This document shows, piece after piece, positions 54,531 through 64,000 of a stretch of DNA of 64,000 nucleotides. Made by a program: the position numbers and the translations under genes. Below the pieces are notes generated by a model. It made no database searches and was not told the DNA's origin. It saw only the letters and a program-made list of their open reading frames with translations. The stretch is taken from contig JASANG010000566.1 of the NCBI GenBank assembly GCA_030248215.1, positions 186,001-250,000 on the forward strand. The letters run 5' to 3'. Every line of letters starts with the position of its first letter. Positions within the stretch are counted from its first letter, which is position 1. The DNA is from Enoplolaimus lenunculus (taxonomy: Eukaryota > Nematoda > Enoplea > Enoplida > Thoracostomopsidae).

Positions 54531-54856
54531 CCTATTCACACGTACAAGTTTTATTGCTGCGAGAACTTACAGCTGCAAATTGAACGCAGAACTTGCATTT
54601 TTTATCAGCCAATGAGAAAACGGCTGCAATAAATTCAGTGAACTTTTATGGTTGTTTACACATGTGAACTAAATTGTTAGCTATGTTGTTTAATGAATTA
54701 TTTGTAGATGCAAGTTTTTTCGAACGGGATTTGTTGACAAAACTTGCAAGTATATACATGCTGCAGCTGCAAATTCTAGCAGCAAAACCTTGCAAGTGCA
54801 AGTTGCAGCTGCAAGTTCTCGTCAGCAAAAACTTGCACGTGTGAATAGGACTTTTT
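54531..54856 (+). mobile_element. TATTCACACGTGCAAG foldback element, copy 3
   Basis: CCTATTCACACGTACAAG to ACTTGCACGTGTGAATAGG, nearly perfect inverted ends. Confidence 0.82.
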
Positions 54857-54859
54857 AGG

Positions 54860-56025
54860 CAGGATGCTTATTATTTGATACATGTACCGGGATACCGTTT
54901 TTGCAGTTTGCAACTTTCGCATTGGTTTACTGACCTTTGATAATTTGTAAATTTTTTGTTTGAAAGTTTATTTATTCTCTGTGAGATGCCAAACCTCACA
55001 TCGGGGCTTTAAAATTCAATGTCAATAATCAGCGACACGTTAGGCTTATCCTGATTTAGCCAAAGGAATTTGGCAATTTGATGAGCTTATAATCTAGAAA
55101 AGGGATAACAATAATGTGACAATTATAGGTACAGCTATGTTCCTTAACAATAACGTGGAACATAACTTAAACACTAACCCTGGAGTTTTATCACAAGATG
55201 AATTGAAACATATTACTTGAGAGGGTGGGTGCTAACTATGATGGCTTAACGCTTTTTACTATTTTTTTGAAGGTTTGAGCACCGCATACAGAGGTGTTTT
55301 TTTCACTGAAAATCAAATTCCTATGTCCCAACATTTCTATACTAATAAATGACCTTGCAACTCGTTTACTACTATCGCTTAAGCTTTCACAATTATCCAC
55401 GCACTGCAGAATTTGCGGTCAAAGCTATTAATATTTTTTGTGGAAAACTTTAATTATTAACGTGGCGAAATACAAAATATTGGCAGTTTCAACAAAGAAA
55501 CACATTTTCAACTTTACTCGTCTTGCAGATACAATGCCAGTAAAGCTGACAAACGTATACACTGCACACATTCAGTAGTTGCTTGATATGGCTTATAACG
55601 TTTAAAATACAACTTCCGTAACCTAAAAACAACTCCAACTGTCATTTAGAAGTGTGTGACCTGTTTCACAAAATATAAAGGCATATATTTTCGTCATTTT
55701 TTAGCCGCCGGCTTCACAGCGCATATAGACTGCGTTTTAGTTTCTCAGACTGCAAACGGGAAAAAAGTTTTTCATCTTTGCCATGTCGGGTTTCAAAATC
55801 TACAGTACACTCCCCTCAGTCGTGTGGTCGTCGTGGTGCAGGCCAGCAAACTGCAGCGAGCGGCCTGGGGCAGCGCGGTCTACCCTACGAACAGAAACGC
55901 CGTTTTGGCCGACACTTGTTTCAACTGCATTGAAAGAAAGCTATGTTACGGGAATTTTTTATTGCTATTTCTGGAAACCATTTTGTACCCTTTACTGAGA
56001 GAGAATTCATGGTTGAGGCGCTGAT
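54860..56025. other. No recognised gene; one GC-richer open patch
   Basis: Mostly AT-rich. Between 55760 and 55940 GC rises and frames are open on both strands: plus MSGFKIYSTLPSVVWSSWCR, and minus, after an acceptor tttctttcaatgcag, ETSVGQNGVSVRRVDRAAPG. Either could be an exon; I cannot choose. Confidence 0.25.
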
Positions 56026-56029
56026 GCCA

Positions 56030-56225
56030 GCGACAGAGCAGCCACCGTCCCATACCCCCCTTTGTGGCGCCCCCATTCCTGTCTCCACGTTAACCGGTTG
56101 AAACCAAAACCATCGAAGCTTTAAGACGCGTCTAACTTCTCGCTCGCTTCGCTCTCGAGTTTGTGGACACCCACCCTGGAGTTTGGGGCGAGCCTTCACC
56201 CTTCTCTGCTCCGGCACTGGCTCTT
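56030..56225 (+). mobile_element. GCCGGAGCA-type element, copy 2, ends worn
   Basis: Shares AACCGGTTGAAACCAAAACC, TCGCTCGCTTCGCTCTCGAG and CTGCTCCGGCAC with 9462-9662. Confidence 0.6.
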
Positions 56226-56535
56226 GCCTGCCATGGTTTAGCATAGCTACTGAAGTCTGTTGTACGCGTGAGCTCGTAAACTTTGTGAGAAAACTTGTGC
56301 TTATCGCTGTTGTATGATCTATGAACAACGACCGTTTGTGGTGTTTCCATTCCACAAATGTTTTTATCTTTTACTGAGTTTAGCAGTTGATTTTGTGTGT
56401 TTCGCCTGTGAACTTATCTTCAGCTTCGTTGATGTAGCGTTTGCATGGACTATGCTGTGAGTTTTAGTTGAAATTATGCTAACGTTGTGCTGCCTCGTGC
56501 TAGAAGTAGGCCCTGTTTTTATTACTACATCATTT

Positions 56536-56806
56536 TTAACCCCTTCTCACATTGAGTTGCCTGTAGGCAACTCAGCGCAGTGTATATACGTTAAATATTA
56601 TATATCGCACCGTGTTTAACAATTGCAACACGTATACATAGTACTAAATCACCACAAGACGTGAGAGCTCCCTCGGGCTCGAGCGTCAAGCTCCTGTAGC
56701 TGAGTGGTGACGGAATACGCCTCCCACTCCAGTCACTGGAGTTCGAATCCTAGCATAAAGGTAGGTCTCATGAGAAATAAAAAATATTCATGTGAGAAAG
56801 GGTTAA
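56536..56806 (+). mobile_element. TTAA-flanked element with tRNA-like core, copy 3
   Basis: TTAACCCCTTCTCACATTGAG to ATGTGAGAAAGGGTTAA. The core at 56690-56756 has an A box (TAGCTGAGTGG, 56697-56707) and B box (AGTTCGAATCC, 56740-56750), both close to the pol III consensus. Confidence 0.85.
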
Positions 56807-56822
56807 TTATCTAGTAACATTA

Positions 56823-57075
56823 CACTGTACAAAATTCCAGTGAGTTGATTTGAATTCAGAATACATGATTGAATCGCTCAGTGTGAATTAGAACTATCAG
56901 AACTAACAATTCTGAGTTGCTTCAAATTGTTTTAATTAATCAACTCCCCCGGTGTCAACTCAACTCAAAGTGAGCATCCAGTAAATTCATAATGAGTTCA
57001 TGTTTATTGTTATTTACTCACAAATAACTTACTGTCCACCTGAGTTGGTTAACAAACTCATTCGAATTTACAGTG
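56823..57075 (-). mobile_element. CACTG-I foldback element, TA flanks
   Basis: CACTGTACAAAATTCCAGTG to GAATTTACAGTG; TA on both sides. Confidence 0.85.
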
Positions 57076-57308
57076 TATAATGTTTGTTTCAAACAATTTT
57101 CGTTTTAACATTTCGTAGGCGGCAGTTTGCAACCAAGGAATCTTAAGATTCCGTATGTTTATAACACGGAAATATCCTCTTGACTGCACTAACTTCGAAA
57201 GTATTGCTATTTTTTGTAACTTTGTGTCGGAAAATCAACCTCAGTCATCCCACGTTTAGCGAAATATAACTGAGGTTTCTATTGGTCATTTAGAATATAT
57301 AAAAACCC

Positions 57309-57551
57309 GGCTCATGTATAGAACAGGGCTGGAACAAAAGTATAAGTCATATTCCTAAGCCTAAAGCCTGCGACTAAACCTAAGCCTAAAGCGTTAGAAT
57401 CAGCTTATGACTAAGCCTAAGCGTTAGAATACGCATATTACTAAGCCTAAGCGTAAGCCAAAGCCAAGCAAAAAACCATTCGTCTAAAGCTTAAGCTTAC
57501 TCTTTTCTAGTCCCACAGAAAAACGTTCCGCCCCTGATCTTTACATGGGCC
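57309..57551 (+). mobile_element. TTAGGC-array element, C-type left and A-type right, 8-bp duplication AAAAACCC
   Basis: GGCTCATGTATAGAACAGGG to GATCTTTACATGGGCC; AAAAACCC at 57301-57308 and 57552-57559. The left end is type C, the right end type A, a second mixed copy. Confidence 0.93.
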
Positions 57552-57994
57552 AAAAACCCCTGGGCGTAACCGGACGATATACCTCTGGCTACGGCAGAAA
57601 TCACATCCGGCTCATGCTATTAAAATTTCACACCAGGTCAACGATTGTCACGTAAGCTCCGGTGTCAACATTAATCTTAAGTCATATTGGCAACTCTGTA
57701 GCGCATATTCTCCTAGTTAGCAACCAAGTTTCCAAACAAGTTAACTGCGACAGCTGCGGATCTGCAAACTGTGTTCACAATTCGAGTACCGCAAATGGGA
57801 CAAAAGTACCACGTTTATGAAGTACTCTACGTACTGGTTAAAAATCGGCTAAAATTTTATCTAATTTCGCCAATTGTATGTCTTAAATGAAACAAAAGAC
57901 ATAAACTACACACTTTTAAGTCTTCACAATTTCAGACTTATATTTTTGAAAATTTTAAAAACGAAGTCTGCAATTCAAGACATATATGTCTACA

Positions 57995-58210
57995 GTCTGT
58001 AAGGGACCATATCATTTTATCACCAAAAAATTGTCTGAGGGCGAAAAATTGTAAGGTTGCAGGGACCGTAGCATTTTATCACAAAAGATGATTCGAAAAA
58101 AATTGTAAGATAGGAGGGACCTTACCATTTTATCATAATAAATTTCTAAATTGTTTACAAAAAATTATCTGAGGCGAACAATTGTAAAATAGGGACTTTA
58201 CCATTTTAAC
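57995..58210 (+). repeat. Imperfect tandem repeat of about 55-85 bp
   Basis: GGGACC, then TA and CATTTTATCAC recur at about 58003, 58066, 58118 and 58194, each followed by GAAAAATTGTAAG-like words. No known family. Confidence 0.6.
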
Positions 58211-58949
58211 ACAAGAGTTTCTGAATGTGGGGCGCGTACGCACCCCGCTCTAGATCCGCTACTCCTACGGCATTGCAAGAATACCTCCTATGTTATAAAG
58301 TCTTCATATTGGTGGGTCGTATGCCTGTGTTCATGTTCACAATAATTATTTTATCCAACACAATATAAACCTTTATCATCGCTTGCACTCTTACGCAATA
58401 TTGTGCCCTTTATCTGCGTAGCTCTGTAAATCCCCTCCTGTATCGCTTTTAAACTCCTATGACATATGGTGAATTGCTCTTTATAGACTCCTTCCATTCT
58501 GTTCGTCGAACGGTTCAGTCGTTTACTTCAACCCGCATAAACCAGATAATGCGTGTATACTTTAATATGAGATTATATACTTTAGTATGTATATACGTGA
58601 CAGCGATCGCTCGTTCATTCTGGCCTATACACCGAGGCAACTCTCGAACAACCAGCCTGCTATACCTTTAAAAAACACTCTTTCGCGCGCCCCCCCCCCC
58701 GTAGGTTTCTGGCATGGTTTAGGTCTATGGCACACAACTCTATGCGTGTGTCGTTTCTGTACGCGTTTGCGCTACATTTATACGGTACGACACGTATATT
58801 TGGGTATACGGACACATTCGCGTTTGTGCTATTTTTTTTTCTATTATTGCATTTTATACGGGTTATCGTTCGTTTGATTTAATTGGCTTGCAATTAATAC
58901 CGGGCACGTGATTTCGGCAAGTATATTTTCAAACGAATATATATCTACT

Positions 58950-59050
58950 ATATTTATTTTGCTTAGGCTTATAGGCTTAGACTTAGGCTAAGGTTTAGGA
59001 ATACGCTTAATCTACTGTTACGATCGTATGAAAGTAACATTGGGCGTTGT
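58950..59050 (-). mobile_element. TTAGGC-array element, type B, worn
   Basis: TTTGCTTAGGCTTATAGGCT, GGAATACGCTTAATCTACTG and GAAAGTAACATTGGGC remain; the other half is lost. Confidence 0.6.
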
Positions 59051-59444
59051 ATGCGTCCGTGGTCACGAATAATGCAGTGTTGCGTTTTAAGTTTTATAAT
59101 CTGTTAATAATTCTGACCAGTGTTAACGACACTCCAAAAATCAGGCGAGCGTAATGTGCTAAAAGGCAAAACAATCTCAGAACACGTATGCATGCAATTG
59201 AGAACGCCTACACTTGGGGCTAAAAGTAAGTTTTTCAGCTTGGACGCATCATTTTTCAGTTGCAGGCTAAGTCCGCTTAGACGTCTTTTTGGTATAAACC
59301 TGAGAATAGGCACCAGGTGTGAGACAAGCTATTTTTAGCTTTGTGATTATAATTTTTCAAACGATTTTGACGATGCTGAATTTTCTCGTTTTTCAAGCAA
59401 AACCACCAAGGTTTATTATGAAATAAACACTGCACAAAAATTTA

Positions 59445-59661
59445 GGTTACTTTAAGGGTCGTCCAGGTTTCTGGTGGATCCATAAAAGACTAGGTTTAGA
59501 TTCTAGATTTCATTTTTTTTTGCTTAGGCTTAGGCTTAGGCTTACGAACACATTTTAGCAACGGTTAGGCTTAGGCTTAGGCTTACGAATTTAGCAACGC
59601 TTAGGCTTAGGCTTAGGCTTGGGAATACGCTTAATCCACTGTTACGCATGTAACATTGGCC
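59445..59661 (-). mobile_element. TTAGGC-array element, type B, 8-bp duplication AAAATTTA
   Basis: Left end reduced to GGTTACTTTAAGGG; right CATGTAACATTGGCC; AAAATTTA at 59437-59444 and 59662-59669. Confidence 0.88.
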
Positions 59662-60014
59662 AAAATTTACGTATTTCTGTCTGTTTTTAAATATTATTGA
59701 TACGTTATGCTGTTTATACGTATCTACTTTTAAGAAATTTTTTATCCAGGCCTGCACCTGGCTATAAATCGATGTTTGAAACTCGACCTAAAAGCGCTAA
59801 AGAAAACAGGACAGCCGCATTGCATCCGACGACGAGCAGAGGCAGTCCAAGACAGGCGTAAACTTTACTGCGCTGGATTTCCCATTTCACTGGTTGGCAA
59901 ATCAAATATGTCCCCGTGGAAAGTGATTCCGGTCGCGCACCTAATGCAGCTTAAAATGCGCTGATTATTTTGAGTTCTATAAGCTCAGTAAAATCAAGCA
60001 TTACGATTCTTCCC

Positions 60015-60665
60015 ATAGAGCGGCGTTATACTTTTTGCATTTTTTGTTGCATTTTGGTGCTATCTTGACGTGTTACAGTGCTGTCCGACGTCATACGGTG
60101 CTGTCCGACGTCATACGGTGCTGTCCGACGTCATACGATGCTGTACGACGTCATACGGCGCTGTACGACGTCATACGATGCTGTACGACGTCATACGGCG
60201 CTGTACGACGTCTTACGCTGCTTTCCGACGTCATACGGGGCTGTCCGACGTCTTGCGGTCCTGTATGACGTGTTACTTTGCTGCCCGACGTCTTACAATC
60301 TTGTCCGACGTCTTACGGTCCTGTATTACGTCTTACGGTGCTGTACGACGCCTTACGGTGCTGTCCGACGTTTTACGGTTCTATATGACGTCTTACTTTA
60401 CTGTCCGACGTCTTACAAACCGGTCTGACGTCATACGGTGCTGTCCGACGTCTTACGGCGCTGTCCGACGTCATACGGTGCTGTCCAACGTCTTGCGGTC
60501 CTGTATGACGTCTTACTTTGCTGTCCGACGTCTCACAATCCGGTCTGACGTCATACGGTACTGTCCGACGTCATACGGTGCTGTCCGACGTCTTACGGCG
60601 CTGTCCGACGTCTTACGGCGCTGTCCGACGTCTTACGGCGCTGTCCGACGTCTTAAGACGCCACC
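60015..60665 (+). repeat. 20-bp minisatellite (GCTGTCCGACGTCATACGGT)
   Basis: About 29 copies of a 20-bp unit from 60078 to 60655; variants differ mainly in CATACG/CTTACG and CCGACG/ACGACG. A lead GCGGCGTTATACTTTTTGC (60012) resembles the GCM ends. The unit carries GACGTC. Long frames (SDVIRCCPTSYGAVRRHT) are by-products; 20 is not a multiple of three. Confidence 0.9.
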
Positions 60666-60869
60666 GACGACTAAAATGGCGTCCGGCATCGAGGATTATT
60701 GTACACAAATTATCCTTTACGCCTGTTTCCGGACAACATGAAATATTTTGAAACTTTTGTTCGATATTAATTATTTTCGTGGCGTTCAACTCAAACGAAA
60801 CCTTTTTTTTCTGTTTGTAAAACTAAAAACATTTGACGTCTCCGATTAATAAAATTAGTTTTTACGTCA

Positions 60870-61735
60870 TCCGATGGTCCATAACATTGCCAGCTGTGTA
60901 AACCATGCCAGTGTTTACGTTTATCGATCCAGTGACACGTGGTTCATATACCCAACCGTCATGCGAGGGCGTCAGCCCTCACGGTCCCGTAAGCGTAACC
61001 GGGTGGTGATACAACCGAAGAGATATGGCGTAAACCACAATACGGTGCAACCGTTCCCAAGGCTTTCTTGTGCCGGTCTATAAACGCTTTTCAAACACTT
61101 ATAAGCTGGCGAAGGTAGGGATGTGGTAGTAGTTGTTTTTTGCTGTATTCGTCACAGGATACACACCCACCCCAATGGACAGGGGATTTTAGCTGATCCA
61201 CATTCCTGCTCAACATGCAGAAACGTCTGAAAAATTATCACAAATCGCATGCAATGATTTGAGATGACATACCCGAGTGAGGTTGAAACGTTTCGAGGTG
61301 GCAAAAAAATTTTATTTCATCTCTGAGTCGTTTTAGCCAACCTCTGAGTACCAGGTGGTGTTGTTTTTAAGCCACAAACACACACATATATAGAAACGAC
61401 AAAATATACCAAGACGAACCCACCATATAATGTGACATTGTGTCGTTGTGTTATTTTTTTGTCACATTTATATACTTTATTTCTTTTCTTTTTTGTTTTA
61501 TTTTATATATTTATTGTCGGATATGTTGGTTGTAATGATGAACTGTGTGTACGTATAATGCTTGCGATACGGTCTTTCTGAGAAAATGTGTAAACGTTTA
61601 GGGGCCCCGTGAGGTTTTAAGGCACTCACAAATGTGTATTAATATACGTAACGGCGGGTACGTACATATCCGTATGATTAAATGGCTTCCATTGTGTTAT
61701 AATGTTGAATTATACCCCCCCCCCAAAATACAGTG
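60870..61735. other. No gene seen
   Basis: Mixed unique sequence. Frames below 70 codons only; no repeat family recognised apart from a CACACACATATATA patch at 61380. Confidence 0.35.
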
Positions 61736-61737
61736 AA

Positions 61738-61795
61738 ATTAGGACTTAGGAATATGCTTATACTACTGTTCTGGCACTGTTCTATTTTATACGCC
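61738..61795 (-). mobile_element. TTAGGC-array element, type C, one end
   Basis: GGACTTAGGAATATGCTTAT and ACTACTGTTCTGGCACTGTT; the array is nearly gone. Confidence 0.5.
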
Positions 61796-62018
61796 CGTTT
61801 TAATACGTTGTGATTTACACTTAGGCGGCTTTCCTTATGCGTTTCGTCGTAGGCCCGGCAATGTTTTACTGTCGGTTTTTGTTGACACGATTTGTTTGTG
61901 GATAAGCGAACCGGATCCCCAGGCACCTAAAATTTCCAAAAAGGCTTAGGCTTAGGTAAAGGGTTAGACAAAAATTATTCAAAGTTAACCTTTTTGCTAA
62001 TTCTCAGCCCAGTGGCCA

Positions 62019-62200
62019 ATGCCGGAGCAGACAGGGTTGAGGATTCCCCCCCAAGCTCCAGGGTGGGAGGCCTCAAACTCGCAAGCGAAGCGAGCGAGAA
62101 GCCAGACGCATTTTAAAACTTGGACGGTTTTTGTTTCAACCGATTAGGGATGCGGTCCCTTTACGAGTATGCCCACCCAAATGGGGGTATGGGGGTACTC
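62019..62200 (-). mobile_element. GCCGGAGCA-type element, copy 3
   Basis: CAATGCCGGAGCAGACAGGG, CTCGCAAGCGAAGCGAGCGA and GGTTTTTGTTTCAACCGATT; reverse relative to 9462. Confidence 0.6.
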
Positions 62201-62783
62201 AAATATGATTGGCTTTTGCGACTACTCTTTTCTGATAGGCTAAGTAATCGCCGTTTGTTGGCTACCAAACAGTTTGTTTTTACTAAGTAAAGTAGAATCA
62301 AGCAAAATTACAACTATCACGTAACCAACCAATCAGAAAACGCACAGCTTTATCAGACATGATTCCGCGTTGCGCTAGCCCAAGTCGTAATTTCGCTTTG
62401 GATTGTCGCAATTCGGAATTGGGGGTGAATTACGACTTGGGCTGCGACATATACATTTCTTCGGGTCTGTCTGAATTCCACTAAATCGAAATGGTGTGAT
62501 CATGGCAGCCTAATGACTACCCATGCAGGTCAGTATTATGGATTTATAACGGTGTGATGCCATGTTTGGGTACACGTTAAATTCTAGTGTCCGGTGGTAT
62601 TAATTCGGTTTCACTTTAATTCTGGACATTATTCTTGTACGTCCCACCGCTAAAAATTATATACTGGTTGCAGCTTTAGTGCACCTTTCTTTCATATTTA
62701 ATACCGAGGTTTAGGCTCAGGTTAATACAAAAACTATCGTAAGCTATTTTCTAGCATGTGCCGAAACGTAAATGCGGCGGGGT

Positions 62784-62934
62784 CCTAGCCAGCTCACCTT
62801 GTTGGGGGGGCTGGGGACTGAAAATTTTTAGGAGGGACATACCAAGCGTTTTCTATGACTTACAAACAAAGTTGAACTTTTTTTGGGGGGGACAAATTTT
62901 TCACGGTGGGCTGAGCCCCCCTGGCTTATATATA
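62784..62934 (+). mobile_element. GTAGCCAGCTCACC element
   Basis: TCCTAGCCAGCTCACCTTGT to TGAGCCCCCCTGGC; includes the TTTTCTATGACTTACAAACA block. Confidence 0.7.
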
Positions 62935-62939
62935 TTGGC

Positions 62940-63585
62940 TATGGGCGTGAACGGAAACGTATAAATGCCAGATTGTGTTTAACGAGTTCCAGAGGTCTTT
63001 TTGGTTAGCTATATTAGATTTGTAGCCTAGAGGCAGAACGCATTGATATTCTAGTGGTTTGGCTGTTAACATTTAAACGGTTTAAAAGTGAAATGAGGTA
63101 TTGCATATCTGCTGATCTGCGGACCAATTTCTCAGGGGTGACCAAAGAGTTGGTGATAAAGCTGAGTAGTCACATCGCTTTTGGAGTCGAATGCTTGTAT
63201 TGGGCTTTAATGAAAGCTTAATATTCTACGGGGGTACATGCTTATTTATTTTTGACGCAGTATATATAATATCTATAGTCACACCCATACGAAACCTGTT
63301 GGATCTGCCAGTAAAAATGGGGTTGTGGGTTCGACATTGGTGATTTTGGTCTCAGTTTGCCAACGTTGATGCCGTCTTTCTTATGATGCGGGGTTTTTTG
63401 GGTTTGCAAAACAATTTAATTTGCCCAATTATCTGTTAACCTTAGCCATGGTTGGCTGAGGCGATCTGGTAAAGCATTTCGCAAACCTCAATCGTATTAT
63501 GTTTACTGTTAAGGCGCGTTGGTCTGCAACAGTAGTGTCAGCGGATATACTTCGCCTATGGACATTGTGTAGTTCGTGCGTTTTA
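62940..63585. other. No gene seen
   Basis: Unique sequence without open frames above 60 codons or recognised repeats. Confidence 0.4.
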
Positions 63586-63593
63586 GTTACCTG

Positions 63594-63992
63594 GGCCAAT
63601 GTTACTTTTAAGGCCGTAACGGTAGATTAAGCTTATTCCTAAGCCTAAGCCTAAGCCTAAGCGTTGCAAATGTGTGTTCCTCAATGTAACTTTTGGAAGC
63701 GTAACAGTAGATTAAGCGTATTCCTAAGCCTAAGCCTAAGCCTAAGCGTTACAAAAGCGTATTCCTATGTCTAAGACTAAGCCTAAGCGTTGCAAAAGCG
63801 TATCCCTAAAGCCTAAGCCTAAGCCTAAGCGTTGCATAAGCGGATTCCTAAGCTTAAGCCTAAGCCTAAGCGTTGCAAAAGCGTATTCCTAAGCCTAAGC
63901 CTAAGCCTAAGCAAAAAATGTAGTCTAGAATGAAAGCCTACACTTTTACAGACTCACCAGAAACTGGAACGGCACTAAAACTAACATGGGCC
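63594..63992 (+). mobile_element. TTAGGC-array element, type B, with a second head inside
   Basis: GGGCCAATGTTACTTTTAAG to CTAAAACTAACATGGGCC. Flanks GTTACCTG (63586-63593) and GTTGCCCG (63993-64000) agree at six of eight bases. At about 63680 a second left head occurs (TCAATGTAACTTTTGGAAGC plus AGTAGATTAAGCG), followed by five array blocks separated by GCGTTGCAAAAGCGTATTCC. Confidence 0.88.
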
Positions 63993-64000
63993 GTTGCCCG

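Noticed and set aside
56690-56756. A functional tRNA gene
   Set aside because: A and B boxes are present, but the segment lies within a repeated TTAA-flanked element, the arms do not pair well by eye, and other copies have changed boxes.
60035-60751. 223-codon plus frame over the 20-bp minisatellite
   Set aside because: Three overlapping frames are all open because the unit lacks stops; no start context, splice borders or recognised motif.
1-64000. A subtelomeric location because of TTAGGC repeats
   Set aside because: The arrays lie inside elements with inverted ends and target duplications, occur in both orientations across the whole window, and none forms a terminal tract.

Overview
This window looks like animal nuclear DNA with intron-split genes, long AT-rich non-coding stretches and very many short DNA-transposon copies. 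I see no bacterial operons, rRNA genes or intact tRNA genes. The best clue to the organism is a complete four-exon gene at 39556-42730 for an orthologue of prohormone-4 (the IDLSRF-like peptide precursor), known from insects and other protostomes. A protostome or related invertebrate is likely; I cannot be more specific. Many repeats contain TTAGGC arrays, the nematode-type telomere word, but here the arrays sit inside transposons, so they do not date or place the genome.

Only two genes are supported by family resemblance. (1) Minus strand, 1206-1472: a secreted cystine-knot hormone exon matching glycoprotein hormone alpha-2 (GPA2, thyrostimulin alpha); the rest of the gene must lie beyond the left edge or was not found. 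(2) Plus strand, 39556-42730: the prohormone-4 gene with signal peptide, short peptide region with basic cleavage sites, LDL-receptor class A domain and conserved C-terminal domain. All three introns are phase 1 and all carry repeat insertions. Other exon-like stretches (10982-11137 and 13156-13593 minus; 4099-4240 and 4466-5006 plus; 37456-37544 plus; 45375-47360 plus; 42722-42995 and 49910-50191 minus) have open frames and plausible splice sites but no recognised homology. Open frames of this length are expected by chance in 64 kb of AT-rich DNA, so they are listed with low confidence.

The rest is mostly repeat families, each with its own ends: (a) TTAGGC-array elements (types A, B, C) flanked by 8-bp target duplications, the dominant family from 0.4 kb to the right edge; (b) two CACTG-ended foldback families, one with 2-bp duplications; (c) TA-flanked elements ending CTGTAGTGACC; (d) elements with TTA/TAA flanks (PIF/Harbinger-like) holding ATATCATATGATAT words; (e) TTAA-flanked, piggyBac-like elements carrying a tRNA-like core; (f) elements ending AGGGTTGCGCTATACTT that carry different GC-rich minisatellites; (g) GTAGCCAGCTCACC elements; (h) TATTCACACGTGCAAG elements; (i) a probable hAT element at 53345-54154 with an 8-bp duplication; and several two-copy families. 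Layout: 0-5 kb GPA2 exon and minisatellites; 5-39 kb repeat-rich, little coding support; 39.5-43 kb prohormone-4; 43-48 kb repeats with a possible multi-exon gene; 48-64 kb repeats, two more minisatellite carriers, and a TTAGGC element ending exactly at the right edge.

Nothing here looks like a new enzymatic system. The most unusual pattern is that several unrelated terminal-repeat elements have tandem arrays as their cargo, above all the TTAGGC-array family with its clear series of 8-bp duplications.
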